DNA from: JAFGFY01 sp964520425
GTDB taxonomy: Bacteria > Desulfobacterota > DSM-4660 > Desulfatiglandales > HGW-15
Reading direction: 5' to 3'
NCBI GenBank assembly: GCA_964520425.1
Contig: CAZFMX010000013.1
Coordinates: 1 to 52,073, forward strand
DNA length: 52,073 bases
The position numbers were made by a program, and so were the translations under genes. The notes beneath the pieces were generated by a model that saw only the letters and a program-made list of their open reading frames with translations, did not search any database and was not told the DNA's origin. Positions 8,070 to 17,374 of the stretch are shown piece after piece. Position 1 is the first letter of the stretch. Every line of letters starts with the position of its first letter.

Positions 8070-9236
8070 TCAAAGCACTTGTTTCAGACCTTTTACGGCT
8101 TGTTTAATGCGGTGGGGATTTTCTACAAGAGCAAACCTTACGTACTCATCGCCGTACTCCCCAAAACCGATACCTGGCGAAACGGCAACTCTTGCCTTTT
8201 TGATGAGCATCTTTGAGAACTCGACAGATCCCATTTTCAGGTAGGGTTCAGGAATTTTTGCCCATACGAACATGGTGCCTTTGGGCTTTTCCACGGACCA
8301 TCCGACTCGGTCTAGACCATCGACGAGAGTATCGCGTCTTTTACAGTAGGTCCCGACGATCTCATTCACACAATCGTAGGGGCCGTTCAGGGCAATGATG
8401 GATGCGATCTGAATAGGCTGAAAAATACCATAGTCTAAATAGCTCTTAATCCTTTTCAATGCGGCTACGATATCAGGGTTCCCCACACAGAACCCGACTC
8501 GCCATCCCGCCATGGAATAACTCTTGGAGAGGCTGAACATTTCAACGCCAATCTCCTTTGCCCCTGGAATCTGAAGAAAGCTGGGCGGCTGATATCCATC
8601 GAACACCAGATCGGCATAGGCGAAATCGTGTATAACCATGATGTCATTTTCACGACAGAATGCTACGATCTTCTCAAAAAACACCTTATCCACGACAGCG
8701 GTCGTGGGATTGTGGGGATAGGAAATGATCAGCATCTTGGGGCTTGGCCAGGTTTGCTTTGTCGCCGTGGCGAGGTCTTCAAAGAAGTCCCTATCAGGCC
8801 CCACAGGAATGCTGCGTAGATCTCCTCCCGCTATGATGACGGAATAGGGATGGATGGGGTAGGTCGGATTTGGTGCGAATACGACATCCCCCGGGCTTAT
8901 CGTCGCAAGCACAAGGTGAGAGAGACCTTCTTTTGCCCCTATCGTGGCGATGACTTCACTATCTGGATCCAGCTCCACCTTGAACCGCCTTTTGTACCAT
9001 TTGGCGATGGCCAATCTTAGCTTGGTGATTCCCGCCGAGGCAGAGTATCGGTGATTGCGTCCCTTTCTCGCGGCTTCGACGAGCTTGTCCACAATATGTT
9101 TGGGTGTTGGTATATCGGGATTCCCCATGCCCAGATCTATGATGTCCTCTCCCTTGTGTCTCAACTCCATCTTAAGAGCATCGACTACCTGAAAGATATA
9201 GGGCGGAAGACGACTCATCCTCGTGAATTCTTTCAT
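8070..9236 (-). CDS. alaC: AlaC-type PLP aminotransferase (glutamate-pyruvate class)
   Basis: A fold type I aminotransferase of about 388 residues. The PLP lysine is Lys238 in SLSKSYSMAGWRVGF, and the YPHNPTTAVV and HDFAYADLVFDGY segments give the cofactor contacts. The phrase FTRMSRLPPYIF at the N-terminus matches AlaC-type enzymes, which make alanine from pyruvate and glutamate. The frame extends 13 codons further up, but the ATG at 9236 has GAGGAG nine bases before it and gives the family-like N-terminus. It lies about 100 bases upstream of hom on the same strand. A role as LL-diaminopimelate or another transaminase is possible, so substrate specificity is uncertain. Confidence 0.85.
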   Translation of the reverse strand: MKEFTRMSRLPPYIFQVVDALKMELRHKGEDIIDLGMGNPDIPTPKHIVDKLVEAARKGRNHRYSASAGITKLRLAIAKWYKRRFKVELDPDSEVIATIGAKEGLSHLVLATISPGDVVFAPNPTYPIHPYSVIIAGGDLRSIPVGPDRDFFEDLATATKQTWPSPKMLIISYPHNPTTAVVDKVFFEKIVAFCRENDIMVIHDFAYADLVFDGYQPPSFLQIPGAKEIGVEMFSLSKSYSMAGWRVGFCVGNPDIVAALKRIKSYLDYGIFQPIQIASIIALNGPYDCVNEIVGTYCKRRDTLVDGLDRVGWSVEKPKGTMFVWAKIPEPYLKMGSVEFSKMLIKKARVAVSPGIGFGEYGDEYVRFALVENPHRIKQAVKGLKQVL

Positions 9237-9393
9237 TGCCACACACTCCTCAAAAAAATCAAATAAAGTAATCATTCAGGTGATTGAGAGATCTACCTGA
9301 AGGTCTATCAAAGGTGAAATTCATACGGAAAACAATACAGGTCAAAGATATTTTATTACATGATTGGCCGGAGTTCGTCAAATACTCCAAATA

Positions 9394-11520
9394 TCATAAA
9401 TCCAGGGGTTTGGCCAAGATGGATTCAACCATGATTTTCATCAGGCCGTTTTCAGGCCTTGAAAGGTCTGGATCAGCGTCTATGAGATGATTCGCCTCAT
9501 TTTTTGCCGCTAAAAGAAGTTCCCACTCCTCGGCTGTTTCCGTAAGGTCTAATTCCCCGATCCCTGCTTGCCTTCTCCCGATCAATTCTCCTTGCCCCCT
9601 CATTTCAAGATCTCTTCTGGCAATGTCGAATCCATCATGATTTTTGACAAGGATTTCCAATCTGCTCCGGCTCTTTTCAGAGAGGTCTCGAGACAGCATC
9701 AATAGGCAGAGTCCTCTTTCCGTCCCTCTTCCCACACGTCCTCTGAGTTGATGCAATTGGGAAAGTCCAAACCGTTCGGGGTGTTCAATGACCATTATGG
9801 TGGCCTTTGGGACATGAACCCCCACTTCTATCACAGTAGTTCCCACAAGGAGGTGAATGACCCCTTTGCGGAAATCATGCATCACCCCCTCTCTTTCATT
9901 GGGGGGCAGGCGTCCATGGACCAAGCCGATCCGCAGAGTGGGAGGGAATATTTTCCTTAACCTTTTAGCCATGTCCAGGGCGCTCTTAAGATCCGTATCC
10001 TCTGATCCCTCAATGACAGGGCAGATGACAAAGGCTTGTTGCCCGGCCAAGAGCCGCTGTTTTAGGGTCTCAAAGACTCTTCTCTTCTGATTTTCCGAGA
10101 TCAGGTGGGTCACCACGGACTTGTGACCCTCAGGATAGCCTTCAATAAAGGATAGATCCGTATCACCGTATAAGGTGATGGCCAGAGTCCTGGGAATAGG
10201 GGTGGCCGTCATGACAAGGACATGGGGGTTTTTCCCCTTCTGATCCATTAGAGCGCGGTCTTTGACCCCGAAGCGTTGCTGTTCATCAATGACCACCAAT
10301 CCCAACTTGGCAAACCGGAGACCTTCTTGAATGAGTGATTGGGTCCCGATTACCAGGTTTACTCTTTGTTTTCGAATATCATCATAGACCCGCTGTTGTT
10401 CAGCCTTTTTCAGCTTTCCGGTCAAAAGGGCCGGTCGGAATCCCATTTTTGGGGACATCTTTGAGAAGTATTCGAAATGCTGCCGGGCGAGTTCCTGGGT
10501 TGGAACCATGACAGCTGTTTGGTGACCATTTCGGACGGCGATGTATGCGGCTACTGCTGCGACCAGTGTCTTGCCGCATCCCACATCTCCCAAGATCAGA
10601 CGATTCATACATGTTCCTGTTTTGAAATCCTTGACCATATCTTCTATGGCGCCCATCTGATGCGGGGTCAGGTGAAACGGAAAGAAAATCTTAAGATCCT
10701 CCATCAAATCCAGTGGGACCGTGAAGGTTGGGCTTGGTCTCTTCTCCCTGCATTTCTTGCAGAAGGCCATGGTTAACATGACCAAAAAAAATCGGTCAAA
10801 AAGGAGTCTCCTTCTGAATGGCGTGGTCATCTGGTTCAGTTGTTCAAAATGGGAGTCATCAGAAGGGAAGTGTGTGTTTTTTACAGCGCTGGCGAGATCG
10901 GGAAGGCTGAGGCGACTTGTTATTTGTCTTGGAATCGGGTCGATCAAATCGGACAGATAGTCATCCAGTGCGGTCCTTATCATTGACCTAACCATATTGT
11001 GTGATATTCCTTGAATTGTCGGGTAAACAGGGTAATAGCCCAGGAGACTTGCTGCAGAGAGAGGGCCATTTGTGTCCAATAGGGTCACCTCGGGATGAAT
11101 CATCTGTCTCCGCCCTCTATTTCTCTGGATTCGTCCATAGGCGAGGAGTTCCCTGCCGGGGACCGCATACTGGGTGAGATGGGGTTTTCTGTAGTGAAAC
11201 CAGACAAGCTCCAATCCGCTTGTCTGGTCACTTAAGACAATTCTAAATGCTCTTTTTCGGCTTGAATAAAGGGATGTTTCTCTACCAGACACGACTTTTC
11301 CCTTGACCAAAAGGGGAATGCCCTCCTCAGTTTCGCTTATGGGTAAGATTCGTGTGCGGTCTTCATAACGTAAAGGGGTTAAAAAGAGAAGATCAAAGAT
11401 GGTATATAGCCCTTTTTCAGCTAACAGGTTCGCCCTTTTAGGGCCAATCCCTTTTAAATAACTTAAGGGCAGGGTGAGTTTTTGGATTCGTCTTAGTGGA
11501 TCATCCTTTTTGGAGATCAT
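9394..11520 (-). CDS. recG: ATP-dependent DNA helicase RecG
   Basis: 708 residues. RecG remodels stalled forks and branch-migrates Holliday junctions. Order of parts: N-terminal helix-hairpin-helix-like segment (LKGIGPKRANLLAEKGL), wedge/OB domain (about residues 60-160), then helicase motifs: Walker A GDVGCGKT (serine to cysteine relative to the common GDVGSGKT), Walker B IDEQQRFGV (the usual histidine is glutamine), motif III TATPIPRT, and motif VI QLHQLRGRVGRG. The C-terminus is the normal RecG tail. It is preceded by pcm and mpl on the same strand with gaps that allow separate promoters. Confidence 0.95.
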   Translation of the reverse strand: MISKKDDPLRRIQKLTLPLSYLKGIGPKRANLLAEKGLYTIFDLLFLTPLRYEDRTRILPISETEEGIPLLVKGKVVSGRETSLYSSRKRAFRIVLSDQTSGLELVWFHYRKPHLTQYAVPGRELLAYGRIQRNRGRRQMIHPEVTLLDTNGPLSAASLLGYYPVYPTIQGISHNMVRSMIRTALDDYLSDLIDPIPRQITSRLSLPDLASAVKNTHFPSDDSHFEQLNQMTTPFRRRLLFDRFFLVMLTMAFCKKCREKRPSPTFTVPLDLMEDLKIFFPFHLTPHQMGAIEDMVKDFKTGTCMNRLILGDVGCGKTLVAAVAAYIAVRNGHQTAVMVPTQELARQHFEYFSKMSPKMGFRPALLTGKLKKAEQQRVYDDIRKQRVNLVIGTQSLIQEGLRFAKLGLVVIDEQQRFGVKDRALMDQKGKNPHVLVMTATPIPRTLAITLYGDTDLSFIEGYPEGHKSVVTHLISENQKRRVFETLKQRLLAGQQAFVICPVIEGSEDTDLKSALDMAKRLRKIFPPTLRIGLVHGRLPPNEREGVMHDFRKGVIHLLVGTTVIEVGVHVPKATIMVIEHPERFGLSQLHQLRGRVGRGTERGLCLLMLSRDLSEKSRSRLEILVKNHDGFDIARRDLEMRGQGELIGRRQAGIGELDLTETAEEWELLLAAKNEANHLIDADPDLSRPENGLMKIMVESILAKPLDL

Positions 11521-11608
11521 TCAAGTCACTCAATAATCCGTGGCTAACTTGATAAGACCCTTTTTTGGAAAAATGCGAAATAATTATTCCTTAGGGTCGT
11601 TATAAAGA

Positions 11609-12256
11609 CTATTCATTCCAACCGTGGATCCCTATCAGGTTAACGAAACGGCATCCCCCAAAACTCCTCTTATCGTAATGATCTTTATCTCTGGTAATCC
11701 TAATCAAATCCTGGCTTATTTTATCTCCGATGGGAATGATCATTCGACCGCCGTCAGCCAACTGTTCCAACAGGGGTTGGGGGATTTTTGCTGCGCCAGC
11801 TGTGACCATGATGGCATCATAGGGTTCATATTCCCTCCAGCCGGTGGTTCCGTCAAAGGCACTGAAAATGACATTTATATAATTCAACTCGGCCAATAGG
11901 GCTCTTGCTTCTTCCATCAGAGGCCTTATTCTTTCGATCGTGTAGACTTTCTCTGACAGTTCCGCGAGAATGGCTGTTTGGTACCCGCAACCGGTTCCTA
12001 TTTCGAGGGTTTTTTCTTTACCTGTAAGTTCAAGAGCTTGGGTCATAAGGGCTACTATGTATGGTTGAGAGATGGTCTGCTGATGTCCGATGGGTAAAGG
12101 ATGGTCATTGTATGCCTCTCCCCCTAAGGCCTCTTCAACAAAGAGATGCCTGGGAACCTTTCTCATAGCCTTCAATACGCCCGGGTCTGTAATACCGCGA
12201 GGAACCAATTGGTTCTTAACCATCTTCTCTCTTGCTATGCGGTAATCATGATTCAT
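11609..12256 (-). CDS. pcm: Protein-L-isoaspartate O-methyltransferase
   Basis: About 215 residues from the ATG at 12256, which gives the family N-terminus MNHDYRIAREKMVKNQL. The frame extends 15 codons further but without conserved content. The enzyme methylates L-isoaspartyl residues with S-adenosylmethionine to start repair of aged proteins. Seen: the PCMT signature LPIGHQQTISQPYIVA and the SAM-binding motif LEIGTGCGYQTA. It lies between mpl and recG on the minus strand. Confidence 0.93.
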   Translation of the reverse strand: MNHDYRIAREKMVKNQLVPRGITDPGVLKAMRKVPRHLFVEEALGGEAYNDHPLPIGHQQTISQPYIVALMTQALELTGKEKTLEIGTGCGYQTAILAELSEKVYTIERIRPLMEEARALLAELNYINVIFSAFDGTTGWREYEPYDAIMVTAGAAKIPQPLLEQLADGGRMIIPIGDKISQDLIRITRDKDHYDKRSFGGCRFVNLIGIHGWNE

Positions 12257-12369
12257 AGGGGCTCCGGGTAAGTGAGTATGGCTTTTGAAATGAAATGTCA
12301 ATCAGAACTTTCCTGTCTGGGTTCGCCATTCAGGGTTCTCTGTCAACCCCTGAACCTATGAACTTACTT

Positions 12370-12772
12370 CTAGTGTCGTGTCCCAGAAGTAACCCTCAAA
12401 ATGATGCGTCCCTGCCACAAACCCGTGAGGGCGCAAGGGGGATTCTTTTCAGTTCGTCACCATTTATCCAGAAGTCATGGAACGGACGTTCGACAGGCTC
12501 ATGGTCCTGCCCTCGGCCATGAGCTCGGGCCGAATGGAGCAACGTCGAAGGACACCAGGTTTATGCATGTTTAACATCAGCCACACGGAGCCATATTTCC
12601 ACAACGACGGTTATCCTTTATGCCTGTCCATCAGGCTATCCACTTTGGAGGCGGTAACAGGCCTGGTCGTCTTTTGGGTGACGGAGAAGAAAAGAACCCC
12701 GCTTCCAACCTCTATTATACGTCCTTGAGTCTATTTTGCACAATGAGAGTTATTTCTGGGACTCGACATTAG
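12370..12772. repeat. Foldback non-coding element, family B copy 1
   Basis: The terminal inverted repeats at about 12370-12393 and 12749-12772 differ at three of 24 positions; the left end contains GTGTCGTGTCCCAGAAG. A second pair of inverted arms lies inside (about 12438-12460 and 12678-12700). The interior aligns with 15707-16035 in the same orientation. The right end overlaps the stop codon of mpl (12769-12771), so the element abuts the gene without breaking it. The frames at 12295-12728 on the plus strand fall in this repeat and do not look like protein. Confidence 0.75.
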
Positions 12773-14220
12773 AGGGCATCCACCACTCGTTGGGGCATGT
12801 TGTCAAAAGATCCATTAGACATGATCAGGACGACATCACCCTCTTGACTCTGCCGTATGATTTGATCCAGCAAGCTATCGCTGTCCGGACAGTAGAAAGC
12901 TTCTAGATCCCTATCTCGGAGATCTTCAACCAGTTTTCTGGAGGAGAACCTCTCATTTGCAGGGATCTTCGCCATGAGAGGCGGCTCGGGTATGAAGATG
13001 AGATCTGCCATATCAAATGAAAGGGCATATTTTTCTTGAAAAATGTTGCGGCGACTGGAGTTGGATCTCGGTTCGAAAACAGCTAATAATCGGTGTGCCT
13101 TATGTTTCTCTTTGACGGCCCGGATGGTTTCTTTGACTGCCGTAGGATGATGGGCGAAATCGTCAAGCACCAAGACTCCTCTCTTTTTCCCCTTGATTTC
13201 CTGTCTTCGTCTGACGCCCTTGAACGTTTTTATGGCCTCATATAGAATAGGTTTGTCGATGCCCAAGAAATCAGAGAGGACAATAGTGGATAAGAGGTTG
13301 GAAATGTTATGCCGGCCATAGAGTGATGTGGACACGGTCATGTATTCTCTGTCATTTTTCAGAACCGTGAATTGGGTCTGATCCTCTTCGAATAAGACAT
13401 CGACGGGTTTCCATTGCGAACCCTGGAAAAAGCCATATGTAATAACCTGGCATTTGGCGTTATTTGATTGGCTTTCAGAAACAGGATCGTCTCCATTAGT
13501 GATAAGTAAACCATCAGGCGAGATAAGGCGGATTAATCTACGGAAACTATCAATGACGTGATCCAGGTCCTGATATATATCAGCGTGGTCAAATTCTATG
13601 CCGGTCAGGATTGTGATCAAGGGATTGTAGTGTAAGAATTTTGGGCCTTTGTCAAAGAATGCGGTATCGTACTCATCTCCTTCAACGACAAAGTACGGGC
13701 CGTTTCCCAGCCAGAAATTGCCTCTAAAATTGTTGGGGATACCCCCTATCATGAAACTGGGTTTCATGCCTGCCTTCTCTAGAATCCATGCAGTGAGGGC
13801 CGCTGTGGTCGTTTTGCCATGGGTTCCACAGTGAACAATGGACTTCTTGCTACCCATAGCAAAATGTCGGAGAGCCTGCGGCATGGAGAGATAGGGCGTG
13901 TTCAGTCGGGCGAGTTCAATGGCCTCTGGATTGTGCTTTGTAATAACATTACCTACAATGATCAGATCAGGAATGGGATGCAGGTTTTTTGCAGCATACC
14001 CTTCGAGGACCTGGATGGAGAGATCTTTGAGAAAGTCACTCATAGGAGGATATATATTTTGGTCAGAACCGGTGACATGATACCCCGCATCCTTCAAAAT
14101 GCCGGCAAGGGATGACATCCCCGTCCCACAAATACCCATGAGATGAATATGATTTGGTTTTTCGGGTGCCATATTCAGGGTCGGTGATAACTCAGCAGAA
14201 GATGAATGTCCCGATTTCAT
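12769..14220 (-). CDS. mpl: UDP-N-acetylmuramate:L-alanyl-gamma-D-glutamyl-meso-diaminopimelate ligase
   Basis: 483 residues of the Mur ligase family. Mpl reattaches recycled tripeptide to UDP-MurNAc in peptidoglycan salvage. Seen: the N-terminal GICGTGMSSLAGILKDAGY nucleotide fold, the ATP-binding HCGTHGKTTTAALTAW, and the Mpl-type phrase EGDEYDTAFFDKGPKF, which separates it from MurC. The C-terminal domain carries VLDDFAHHPTAVKETI and FEPRSNSSRRN. The TAA stop lies inside the terminal repeat of the foldback element, so its transcript probably runs into that repeat. ATG at 14220. Confidence 0.93.
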   Translation of the reverse strand: MKSGHSSSAELSPTLNMAPEKPNHIHLMGICGTGMSSLAGILKDAGYHVTGSDQNIYPPMSDFLKDLSIQVLEGYAAKNLHPIPDLIIVGNVITKHNPEAIELARLNTPYLSMPQALRHFAMGSKKSIVHCGTHGKTTTAALTAWILEKAGMKPSFMIGGIPNNFRGNFWLGNGPYFVVEGDEYDTAFFDKGPKFLHYNPLITILTGIEFDHADIYQDLDHVIDSFRRLIRLISPDGLLITNGDDPVSESQSNNAKCQVITYGFFQGSQWKPVDVLFEEDQTQFTVLKNDREYMTVSTSLYGRHNISNLLSTIVLSDFLGIDKPILYEAIKTFKGVRRRQEIKGKKRGVLVLDDFAHHPTAVKETIRAVKEKHKAHRLLAVFEPRSNSSRRNIFQEKYALSFDMADLIFIPEPPLMAKIPANERFSSRKLVEDLRDRDLEAFYCPDSDSLLDQIIRQSQEGDVVLIMSNGSFDNMPQRVVDAL

Positions 14221-14315
14221 TGTGGGGCCTCTTGGGAAGCATCAAAGATCCTCTCCTTGACTATTTTTCAATTACTTTATATTAATAAGCACTCATGCTG
14301 CCAGAAGCCATTTTC

Positions 14316-14353
14316 AGATTTTTCTTGGACAGCATTGAATAATAATATAACAT
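14316..14353 (+). promoter_or_regulatory. Shared 16-bp motif and promoter upstream of first B-box/pilin pair
   Basis: The 16 bases AGATTTTTCTTGGACA at 14316-14331 recur exactly at 25393-25408 upstream of the second B-box/pilin operon. Here TTGGAC (14325-14330) with a 17-base spacer to TAACAT (14348-14353) reads as a sigma-70-like promoter about 50 bases before the start codon. A common binding site or a conserved -35 region are both possible. Confidence 0.5.
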
Positions 14354-14403
14354 AAAAGAATGTCTCATTGAAGAGGCAGTAGCCACCCAGGAGTATAATA
14401 TAA

Positions 14404-15006
14404 ATGCAATGCAAAAACCATCCTGATAAGCAGGCCACACATTTTTGCGTCGCCTGTGAAATACCTCTGTGTAATGATTGCGCAGAAGAGAGCGAGCCCG
14501 GGCGGTATTACTGCTTCAAGTGTGCCATGATGACCTCTGTTTCAGCTGTTAGCGCGAGCATACAGGATAAGAAAGAGAGGGCGGCTGAGGGAAGAGCGAA
14601 AGAAAAGAAGAAACTGACGGCCTTTCATTATTTCGTGATTCTCACTAGTACGTTGATTCTGGCCATGTGGGGTTTTATTCTGTTCGGCGGCCAGGAATTT
14701 CCCGTGTCCGAAAAAACCGTGGACCTTGCAGAAAATACTAGAGTTCTATTGTTTATGGTCGATGGGGGTATCAAAGACTATGCTCATGCCAACGGGAACA
14801 AATACCCTCAAAGACTGTCTGACCTTATTCCAGACTACCTTTCAATCGGTTCGGACCAACTCCGTCATTTGACGTTACTCTCTTACGAGAATGATCCGGA
14901 AAAAGGCTACAAGCTTTCTTTGGCTAATCCCAAGCCGGAGGAGATGCTTATTATTTTATCGGCCGATGGGATCCAATATCAACTTCAGTCAGAGAAGGAG
15001 GTCTAG
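14404..15006 (+). CDS. B-box zinc-finger membrane protein with pseudopilin-like periplasmic domain (copy 1)
   Basis: 200 residues. The N-terminus has a B-box-like zinc site with ligands Cys3, His6, Cys15, Cys18, Cys23, Cys26, Cys37 and Cys40. A charged linker rich in Lys and Glu (about 55-70) precedes one transmembrane helix (about 72-95), placing the finger in the cytoplasm. The outer part (about 105-200) contains IKDYAHANGNKYPQRLSDLIPDYL, which resembles the region after the first helix of GspG/type IV pseudopilins. The function is unknown. Its stop is immediately followed by the pilin-like gene. A paralogue at 26202-26786 has the same domains and the same ligand spacing and is also followed by a pilin-like gene. 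Confidence 0.85.
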   Translation: MQCKNHPDKQATHFCVACEIPLCNDCAEESEPGRYYCFKCAMMTSVSAVSASIQDKKERAAEGRAKEKKKLTAFHYFVILTSTLILAMWGFILFGGQEFPVSEKTVDLAENTRVLLFMVDGGIKDYAHANGNKYPQRLSDLIPDYLSIGSDQLRHLTLLSYENDPEKGYKLSLANPKPEEMLIILSADGIQYQLQSEKEV

Positions 15007-15462
15007 GTGAAGAGACGAGACGGTTTTACTTTGGTGGAGTTGATGGTCGTTATAGCAATGGTTGGAATTTTGGCTTTAACGGCGTCACCCGTCTATAAGA
15101 CCTACCTGCAAAGGGCATACGGAGGCCAGGCCGCGATTATGGCAAAACAGATTATGGACGCTCAGATCCTTCATTATTTGGAACACGATAAGTTCTTTCC
15201 CACCGATTCATCAAAATCCATATTCATTCCTCCGGATACACCCCCCAGTGCGGAAACAGAACAAGCGCTTCAAGAGGTTCAAAAAAATCTGCACATAGCC
15301 ATCCCTTTGGGACATCGTCTTTCTTACCAAATTTACTCTGTTGGTGTTAACGCAGATGAGTCTTGCTTCATACGAATTTCTGCCCCTTTTGCTATATTTA
15401 AAAACGGGAAGACGAATTTGAATTACAGTATATCCAAAAATGGAGACGTCATCACTTTCTGA
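15007..15462 (+). CDS. Type IV pilin-like / pseudopilin protein (copy 1)
   Basis: 151 residues. The N-terminus is a prepilin: a short basic leader MKRRDG, then cleavage before Phe in the classical FTLVELMVV with Glu at +5, and a long hydrophobic helix. It would be processed by a prepilin peptidase and assembled into a pilus or pseudopilus. The start is GTG at 15007, directly after the stop of the B-box gene. The globular part has no close family that I recognise. No peptidase, platform or secretin gene is nearby. Confidence 0.88.
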   Translation: MKRRDGFTLVELMVVIAMVGILALTASPVYKTYLQRAYGGQAAIMAKQIMDAQILHYLEHDKFFPTDSSKSIFIPPDTPPSAETEQALQEVQKNLHIAIPLGHRLSYQIYSVGVNADESCFIRISAPFAIFKNGKTNLNYSISKNGDVITF

Positions 15463-15706
15463 GATATTGTCTTTCCGGAAAGGCCCATCCCTCGTTTCGT
15501 ATTTGATTCGTGAAAATGCACAGCTCCTCCCGTTAAATCGCGCTTCGCGCACCCGAAGGATTTTAATGGGCAAGCACATGCCCCGAGACTTGCCACGGGG
15601 AGTTTCAGTATTGTATGGTATTGGCATGAGTCTTTGATGCATCCTCTGAATTTTTTGCAAAACACTCGTCATCGGGGTGATGAGTGCCCCATATCCTCGG
15701 CTCAAC
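15463..15706. other. Intergenic region with small hairpins
   Basis: This is the first part of a 700-base gene-free stretch that continues through the foldback repeat to 16181. It contains a 12-base palindrome CTTTCCGGAAAG just after the pilin stop and a stem built from GGCAAG and CTTGCC (around 15569-15595) next to CCCCG/CGGGG. The minus frames at 15211-16033 and the plus frames at 15440-16036 cross repeats and pilin antisense and were not accepted. Confidence 0.45.
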
Positions 15707-16035
15707 CTCGTGTTGTGTCCCAGAAATACCTTCCATAATTTTAGCCGGTTCTATGACACGTTGGGGGCATGGGGGTCTCTTTTCAGTTTCACCACCATTT
15801 CTCCAGAGGTCGTGGAACGGCACCATCATTTTGCATATTATGAAGCAGCCCCACGAACGATGTACCCACAGCGACGGGCATTCCTTGTGCCTGTCCACAG
15901 AACGTTGTCCTCTTTGGGGGCGGTAACAGGCTTGGACGTCTTTTGGGTGGTGGAACTGAAAAGAAACCCCCATACCCCCTTTGTATTTGTGCAGCAGGGA
16001 CTTATTATTCAAGTTAATTCTGAGACACGACACTA
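15707..16035. repeat. Foldback non-coding element, family B copy 2
   Basis: The ends resemble those of copy 1: GTTGTGTCCCAGAAAT on the left and the inverse of CTAGTGTCGTGTCTCAG on the right. Internal inverted arms at 15771-15795 and 15947-15971 match at 23 of 25 positions. The interior aligns with 12370-12772, with shared strings such as GGCGGTAACAGGC and GTCTTTTGGGTG. It has no coding potential. Confidence 0.75.
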
Positions 16036-16181
16036 GAAAACCTGTTCCTTAAGACCAGGTTGGTGAGAGGTGGCCTTGCCGTTTATTTGCGGAATTCGGC
16101 TTTATCCGGCATTCTTTGTTGTCCAAGTGTTGATTCTCTTGGAGGGAGTGATACGGGAGGGCATTAGAAGCTCAGGATGCT

Positions 16182-16538
16182 CTACCATCTCCAATTCCCC
16201 TTCTCATCCCATCGGCTGTTCACTCGTAAGCCAAGTTTGGAGAGAATGTGATGAAATAAGAAACGGCTATTCCCCTTGAAATAACCAAGGGCTTGACAAT
16301 GCTCGTCTGGTTTGTACCCCTTAGCAATGGCCTCGGAAAGAGGCATAGTTCTAGCGGTCTTTCCAGCAACGCATATGTGATCAAAGTGGATGGAATGATA
16401 GAGTTTGTCTTCCTCGGTGACTATGATAATGGCATTGCCCGGGATTTCTTCCTCAACCACGATGTAAATACTCAGGAAGAAGCCAACCACCAGAAGACTA
16501 AGCAGGACCACAACAAGTATCTTAAGTTTTTCTCTCAT
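16182..16538 (-). CDS. Small membrane-anchored protein with Ada/thermonuclease-like His/Cys motif
   Basis: 118 residues. One N-terminal transmembrane helix (about 6-28) anchors a short outer domain. The domain carries LYHSIHFDHIC followed by SEAIAKGYKPDEHC, a degenerate form of the metal-binding YH-X-Cys ... Ala-X3-Gly-Tyr-X-Pro-Cys-X2-Cys pattern found at the ends of some nucleases and in small secreted proteins. Several ligands of the usual motif are altered, so metal binding is doubtful. The ribosome-binding site (AGAGGGA) is very close to the ATG. Function unknown; it is followed downstream only by the foldback repeat. Confidence 0.6.
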   Translation of the reverse strand: MREKLKILVVVLLSLLVVGFFLSIYIVVEEEIPGNAIIIVTEEDKLYHSIHFDHICVAGKTARTMPLSEAIAKGYKPDEHCQALGYFKGNSRFLFHHILSKLGLRVNSRWDEKGNWRW

Positions 16539-16650
16539 TCCCTCTTATTCCGCTGGATCATAAATACGTAACAGGTTCTTACCGATTTTTGCCTCTTGTG
16601 TCGGCACGCCATAACTCCTTTCAAGGGGGCATCTGGCCTGGAGGATGGAA

Positions 16651-17076
16651 TTAATTCTTTTCTCTGTCGTCTGATTTTGGCATTGGGATCTTAAAGAATC
16701 CGATCCCTTCTTCTCTCAATACTTCCTCTTCTTGGGTTGTGGCCAAACCTCTGATGTTCCGTTTTTCGGTTACATCATAATGCATTTTCAATGCTTCCCT
16801 GGCAAAATCCGTGCCCACATCATCGAAATTCTTTTCTACATAGTCCACAATTTCTTTGGCCAATCTAGAGTAATCAATAGATTCCGTTTGTCTCACTGTG
16901 TTAAATCGGGACGTGGTCTTCACGGCCACAGGAGAGAGGACTTTCCGGATAATGGTATCATTGCAGTAGGGACAGCTTATCATCTTTTTAGCGTTCTGTT
17001 CCTCGAATGACTGCATATTATTGAACCACGCCTCAAACAGGTGGCCTGCGGAACACTCTAAGTCAAATGCAATCAT
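16651..17076 (-). CDS. DUF1178 family zinc-ribbon-like protein
   Basis: 141 residues. Family features: the N-terminal MIAFDLECSAGHLFEAWF, then SFEEQNAKKMISCPYCNDTIIRKVLSPVAV, with Cys8 and the CPYC pair. The second half is charged and helical, ending near EGIGFFKIPMPKSDDREKN. DUF1178 proteins are widespread small cytosolic proteins with no established function. AAAGGCGAG precedes the ATG at 17076. It is upstream of the small membrane gene on the same strand, separated by about 110 bases. Confidence 0.88.
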   Translation of the reverse strand: MIAFDLECSAGHLFEAWFNNMQSFEEQNAKKMISCPYCNDTIIRKVLSPVAVKTTSRFNTVRQTESIDYSRLAKEIVDYVEKNFDDVGTDFAREALKMHYDVTEKRNIRGLATTQEEEVLREEGIGFFKIPMPKSDDREKN

Positions 17077-17112
17077 CTATTACTCGCCTTTCCAAACAAA
17101 ATTTTTCAAGGG

Positions 17113-17143
17113 TCTCCCCCTCTTAGGGGGGAGAGTGTTTTTT
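17113..17143. terminator. Hairpin with T-run between dodecin and DUF1178 genes
   Basis: TCTCCCCC (17113-17120) pairs with GGGGGAGA (17127-17134) and is followed by GTGTTTTTT on the plus strand. The neighbouring genes are on the minus strand, where the trailing sequence is less T-rich, so it may work weakly after the dodecin gene or in the plus direction. Confidence 0.45.
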
Positions 17144-17374
17144 ATAAATACCACTTTATGGTGAGTGAGGTCAAGATTTGAATTTCTGGGGTGTTTTTAG
17201 TCATTCCAGAGAAACCGATCAGTCTGCTTTTCAACTGATGGCCTGATCCCTTCGCTGGGTCAATAGAGATGTTTTTTATCGAACAGCCTGCATGACATTT
17301 ATCTTCAGCTTTGCCGAGGAGACTCATCCTTTCAAACCGCTAGCATCTCCGCAAAATCGATTATCCCTAAGGGA

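Noticed and set aside
12295..12728. Plus-strand frames after pcm
   Set aside because: They lie in the foldback repeat; the aligned second copy does not keep the same frames.
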